From positions 1 to 64,000 of the forward strand of contig DKMD01000025.1 of the NCBI GenBank assembly GCA_002470465.1: a DNA stretch of 64,000 nt. The letters run 5' to 3'. Below, piece by piece: positions 61,734-64,000 of this stretch. Origin of the DNA: Pluralibacter sp. UBA7423. Its GTDB lineage: Bacteria > Pseudomonadota > Gammaproteobacteria > Enterobacterales > Enterobacteriaceae. Positions within the stretch are counted from its first letter, which is position 1. Each line of letters opens with the position of its first letter. The notes below the pieces were generated by a model. It made no database searches. It was not told the DNA's origin and worked only from the letters and a program-made list of their open reading frames with translations. The translations under genes were made by a program, and so were the position numbers.

Positions 61734-62420
61734 TTATGCGTCGCAGCGGCTTTCGTCAATGGCGTAAAGGCTTTCCCGCATGGGAATGATCTCTCCTTCC
61801 CATCCACCCTCGTATTTGCGTCCGGTCAGCAGCAGTTCACCGCTATCGGCGCGTACGATGAGCTGACCGTGTTCATCCCATAGGGCACTTCCGCCGGCAA
61901 AATTAGATTTCAGCACGGCGATGGCGTATTTGTGTGCCAGCCGTTGCAGCTGCTGAACTGATTGCTGTTGCTGAAACTCCCGGGTGCAGGTGCCTGCAGC
62001 AAGCAGGGAGGCCAGCGGATCCAGTTCGTTGTCTTCGGCCTCTGGGGCAAGAATACTGATGTGGCGCGCCTGCGGCGTCTGGCAGGTGCCCTGACACAGC
62101 ATGAGAGGGGCGGTATTTCCGGGGACAAACACGGCCACGCCTTTATGCCGTTCACCGTTTTGTTCCACCGGGAGGCCGGCGAAAATCGTTATGCCGTGGC
62201 GAGAGGCGGCATAGCTCAATGGCTCAAGCAGTTCTCTGTCGGGCGGAGGGGGAAGGGGCGACGAGGTATCCGGGCCAGTCAGCGACAGCTCCGGAAAGAC
62301 GATAAGCTGGCAGGTGAGTTTTGCTGCCGCTTCGATAAACCGTAAATGATGGGCAATATTTTCCGCAACGTTCCTGTTGCAGGCCGTGTACTGTGCAGCG
62401 GCAATAGTCCATGCAGGCAT
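61734..62420 (-). CDS. yobB: nitrilase-like protein YobB lacking the catalytic cysteine
   Basis: A 228-residue protein of the carbon-nitrogen hydrolase fold (E. coli YobB, 218). The N-terminal half is normal, with VFPELSLTG carrying the Glu (about 42). The region that should hold the Lys and the nucleophilic Cys (usual form LICYDxxFPE) is replaced by a Gln-rich stretch (FQQQQSVQQLQRL, about 149-161), and the end (SALWDEHGQLIVRADSGE) resumes the fold. As I recall the same degeneration occurs in E. coli YobB, so this is an old non-enzymatic or altered member. It lies 28 bases before exoX on the same strand. Confidence 0.85.
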   Translation of the reverse strand: MPAWTIAAAQYTACNRNVAENIAHHLRFIEAAAKLTCQLIVFPELSLTGPDTSSPLPPPPDRELLEPLSYAASRHGITIFAGLPVEQNGERHKGVAVFVPGNTAPLMLCQGTCQTPQARHISILAPEAEDNELDPLASLLAAGTCTREFQQQQSVQQLQRLAHKYAIAVLKSNFAGGSALWDEHGQLIVRADSGELLLTGRKYEGGWEGEIIPMRESLYAIDESRCDA

Positions 62421-62528
62421 AGTGGCTTCCTTAACACTTTCCTGACTCAGCGTCCGTGAGTCGCACTTAAGAATTTTCCATTGAAGTGTAGCAGGGTAAA
62501 TGTAAGGAAGTGTAACTCTCAGTAAGGC

Positions 62529-62759
62529 TTATTTGGCTTTGGGCTCGTACGGCAGGCGAGAGAGGTTGACCGACGCCAGACGATGGGCGATCAGGCGCTC
62601 GCGAAACCAGTCGCGCAGATGGGCAGGCTGTTCACGTTCAACCACTTCGGCGACGATCGGCATATTGTAGCGCTCTTTAAAAGCGACCCCGGCAGCGGCC
62701 AAATCGACATTCACTTTGTCCATTTCGTCCTGGGGGATTTTTGCCAGATTGGTGTGCAT
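62529..62759 (-). CDS. holE: DNA polymerase III theta subunit
   Basis: Small subunit that stabilises the epsilon proofreading subunit in the polymerase III core. The second of two adjacent ATG codons (62759) is six bases after AAGGAG and gives 76 residues, as in E. coli; ATG 62762 would add one. [20 protein letters not shown] and [19 protein letters not shown] are nearly invariant. Confidence 0.95.
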   Translation of the reverse strand: MHTNLAKIPQDEMDKVNVDLAAAGVAFKERYNMPIVAEVVEREQPAHLRDWFRERLIAHRLASVNLSRLPYEPKAK

Positions 62760-62897
62760 CATGGTCTCCTTCTGTTATCGCGGCTGAAAGTACTAAGCGT
62801 GTCGGGAAAAAGCAAGTACGACGGCGTGGAATCTCGACGTAAACATTATACAGCGTTATCCTTTGGGCCAGATAAATAACAAAAGGGAATGAAGAGA

Positions 62898-63272
62898 ATG
62901 AACCTGACCGCTTCCCGTGCCTTGCGCGCTGGTGTGTTACTGACTTGCCTTTTCTCCACAACTGCCGCATTCGCTCACGCACATCTCAAACAGCAATCTC
63001 CTGCTGCTAATGCGCTGGTGACAACGGTCCCACAGGCGCTGACGCTCAGCTTCTCCGAAGGCATTGAGGTGAAATTCAGCGGCGTCACCGTCACTGGCCC
63101 ACAGCAGATCAAAGTCCCATTAGGAGCCGTGAAGCTCAACGAGAAAGACAGTAAGCAGCTGATTGTCCCGGTAGAGCAATCTCTTAAGCCAGGTGATTAC
63201 ACCGTCGACTGGCATGTGGTGTCCGTCGACGGGCATAAAACTCAGGGCCAGTATCACTTCAGCGTGAAATAA
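62898..63272 (+). CDS. yobA: CopC-domain periplasmic protein YobA
   Basis: A periplasmic copper-binding CopC-type protein. ATG 62898 is chosen over the in-frame ATG 62889, which touches its own ribosome binding site; it gives 124 residues, the E. coli length. The signal peptide ends at AFA (residue 26), so the mature protein begins His-Ala-His, providing the N-terminal copper ligand. Second-site histidines are in WHVVSVDGHKT near the end. It is followed two bases later by yebZ, its usual membrane partner. Confidence 0.93.
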   Translation: MNLTASRALRAGVLLTCLFSTTAAFAHAHLKQQSPAANALVTTVPQALTLSFSEGIEVKFSGVTVTGPQQIKVPLGAVKLNEKDSKQLIVPVEQSLKPGDYTVDWHVVSVDGHKTQGQYHFSVK

Positions 63273-63274
63273 GC

Positions 63275-64000
63275 GTGCTGGCCGCTGCGTATGTCGGGCT
63301 GAGAGGCCTGCATTTTATCGCCGTGATGCTGGCGTTTGGCGTCGTGTTGTACGGTGCCTGGTGGGCCATGCCGTCATTACGTCGCCTCATTATGCAGCGT
63401 TTCAGCATGGTTCTCCGCTGGGCTCTGCTGGTGAATGCCGTTTCTGTCACGCTGATACTGATGGTGCAGGGCGGCCTGATGGGTAACGGCTGGCGTGATG
63501 TGGTGCGCCCGGATATCTGGCTGGCGGTGCTGGAGACGCGTTTTGGCAGCGTCTGGCTGTGGCAAATTCTGCTGACGTGGGTTGCGTTGCTGGTGGCGCT
63601 GATTCGGCCTGCGAAACTGGCTCCGTTGCTGCTTATCCTTTGCGTCGCTCAGTTTTTACTGATGGCGGGCACAGGACATGCCGCGATGCATGATGGTATT
63701 GTCGGCGCGTTGCAGCGCACCAATCATGCGCTGCATCTGCTCTGCGCCGGGGCCTGGTTTGGTGGGCTGCTGCCGTTCCTGTACTGCCTGCGATTGACTC
63801 GGGGGCACTGGCGAGCGTCGGCAATACACACCATGATGCGCTATTCGCGCTACGGCCATGTGGCTGTCGCGGGCGTCGTACTGAGCGGGATTACCAACGC
63901 CTTGCTGATTCAGGGGCAGCTTATTGCCGATACCGCTTATGGACGGCTGCTGTTGGTGAAATGTGCGTTAGTGGCGCTGATGGTGGTAATCGCGCTGGCG
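63275..64000 (+). CDS. yebZ: CopD-family copper resistance membrane protein YebZ, 5' part
   Basis: Partial gene: it opens with GTG at 63275, two bases after the yobA stop, and stays open for 242 codons to the window edge (E. coli YebZ about 290). It reads VLAAYVGLRGLHFIAVMLAFG, then MVQGGLMGNGW, GTGHAAMHDG, QRTNHALHLLCAGAWFGGLLP and ends MVVIALA, following E. coli YebZ throughout. Multiple membrane helices with conserved histidines are typical of the CopD domain, thought to move copper across the inner membrane with YobA. The GTG start agrees with E. coli. Confidence 0.93.
   Translation, partial: MLAAAYVGLRGLHFIAVMLAFGVVLYGAWWAMPSLRRLIMQRFSMVLRWALLVNAVSVTLILMVQGGLMGNGWRDVVRPDIWLAVLETRFGSVWLWQILLTWVALLVALIRPAKLAPLLLILCVAQFLLMAGTGHAAMHDGIVGALQRTNHALHLLCAGAWFGGLLPFLYCLRLTRGHWRASAIHTMMRYSRYGHVAVAGVVLSGITNALLIQGQLIADTAYGRLLLVKCALVALMVVIALA

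Overview
The window reads as chromosome of an enteric bacterium (Enterobacteriaceae, close in gene order to Escherichia, Enterobacter and Lelliottia; I cannot fix the genus by eye). Nearly every housekeeping protein is recognisable as the ortholog of an E. coli K-12 protein, usually at the same length, and gene order follows the E. coli motA-to-yebZ segment. REP/BIME palindromes of the enteric type lie between several operons. Blocks absent from that backbone sit at operon boundaries.

Layout. (1) 1-16419: flagellar motor and chemotaxis genes motA, motB, cheA, cheW, then a five-gene Csu-type (spore coat U domain) chaperone-usher fimbrial operon (4802-10045) that separates cheW from tar, tap, cheR, cheB, cheY and cheZ. 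A near-perfect FliA (sigma-28) promoter at 10066-10092 restarts transcription for tar. (2) 16420-17475: two small genes, a short piece of a Vgr-related putative peptidase and a periplasmic lipoprotein resembling putative T6SS immunity proteins. They sit between two copies of a 50-bp terminator repeat and are followed by a 7-bp tandem repeat. (3) 17469-24201: a LysR regulator divergent from a ketone-body operon (CoA-transferase A and B, thiolase, 3-hydroxyacyl-CoA dehydrogenase, GntP-family permease, 3-hydroxybutyrate dehydrogenase). (4) 24317-27934: flhB, flhA, flhE. (5) 28191-30918: a GPH-family sugar transporter and a GH105 unsaturated glycuronyl hydrolase. (6) 30992-44751: argS, yecM, cutC (with a candidate micL small RNA), cmoB, cmoA, yecN, yecE, yecD, aspS, nudB, yebC, ruvC, ruvA, ruvB and an unrecognised DxD protein. 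(7) 44789-49772: znuB, znuC, znuA, mepM, lpxM around a Zur operator. (8) 49819-56814: pykA, hexR, zwf, edd, eda. (9) 56912-64000: purT, yebE, ptrB, exoX, yobB, holE, yobA and the 5' part of yebZ, which runs off the window.

How it works together. Section 1 with section 4 supplies the flagellar stator, the complete chemosensory pathway and the export gate. Section 8 is the Entner-Doudoroff/oxidative pentose phosphate hub with its repressor HexR; candidate HexR and GntR operators are visible. Section 3 can be read as import and oxidation of 3-hydroxybutyrate to acetoacetate, CoA activation from succinyl-CoA and thiolysis to acetyl-CoA. Section 5 looks like uptake and cleavage of an unsaturated uronate disaccharide.

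The most unusual parts are the accessory blocks at the cheW/tar, cheZ/flhB, flhE/argS and ruvB/znuB junctions, especially the repeat-flanked immunity locus after cheZ. No tRNA, rRNA, transposase, integrase or CRISPR array was seen. All identifications come from recognition of sequence and memory of families; no search was run.
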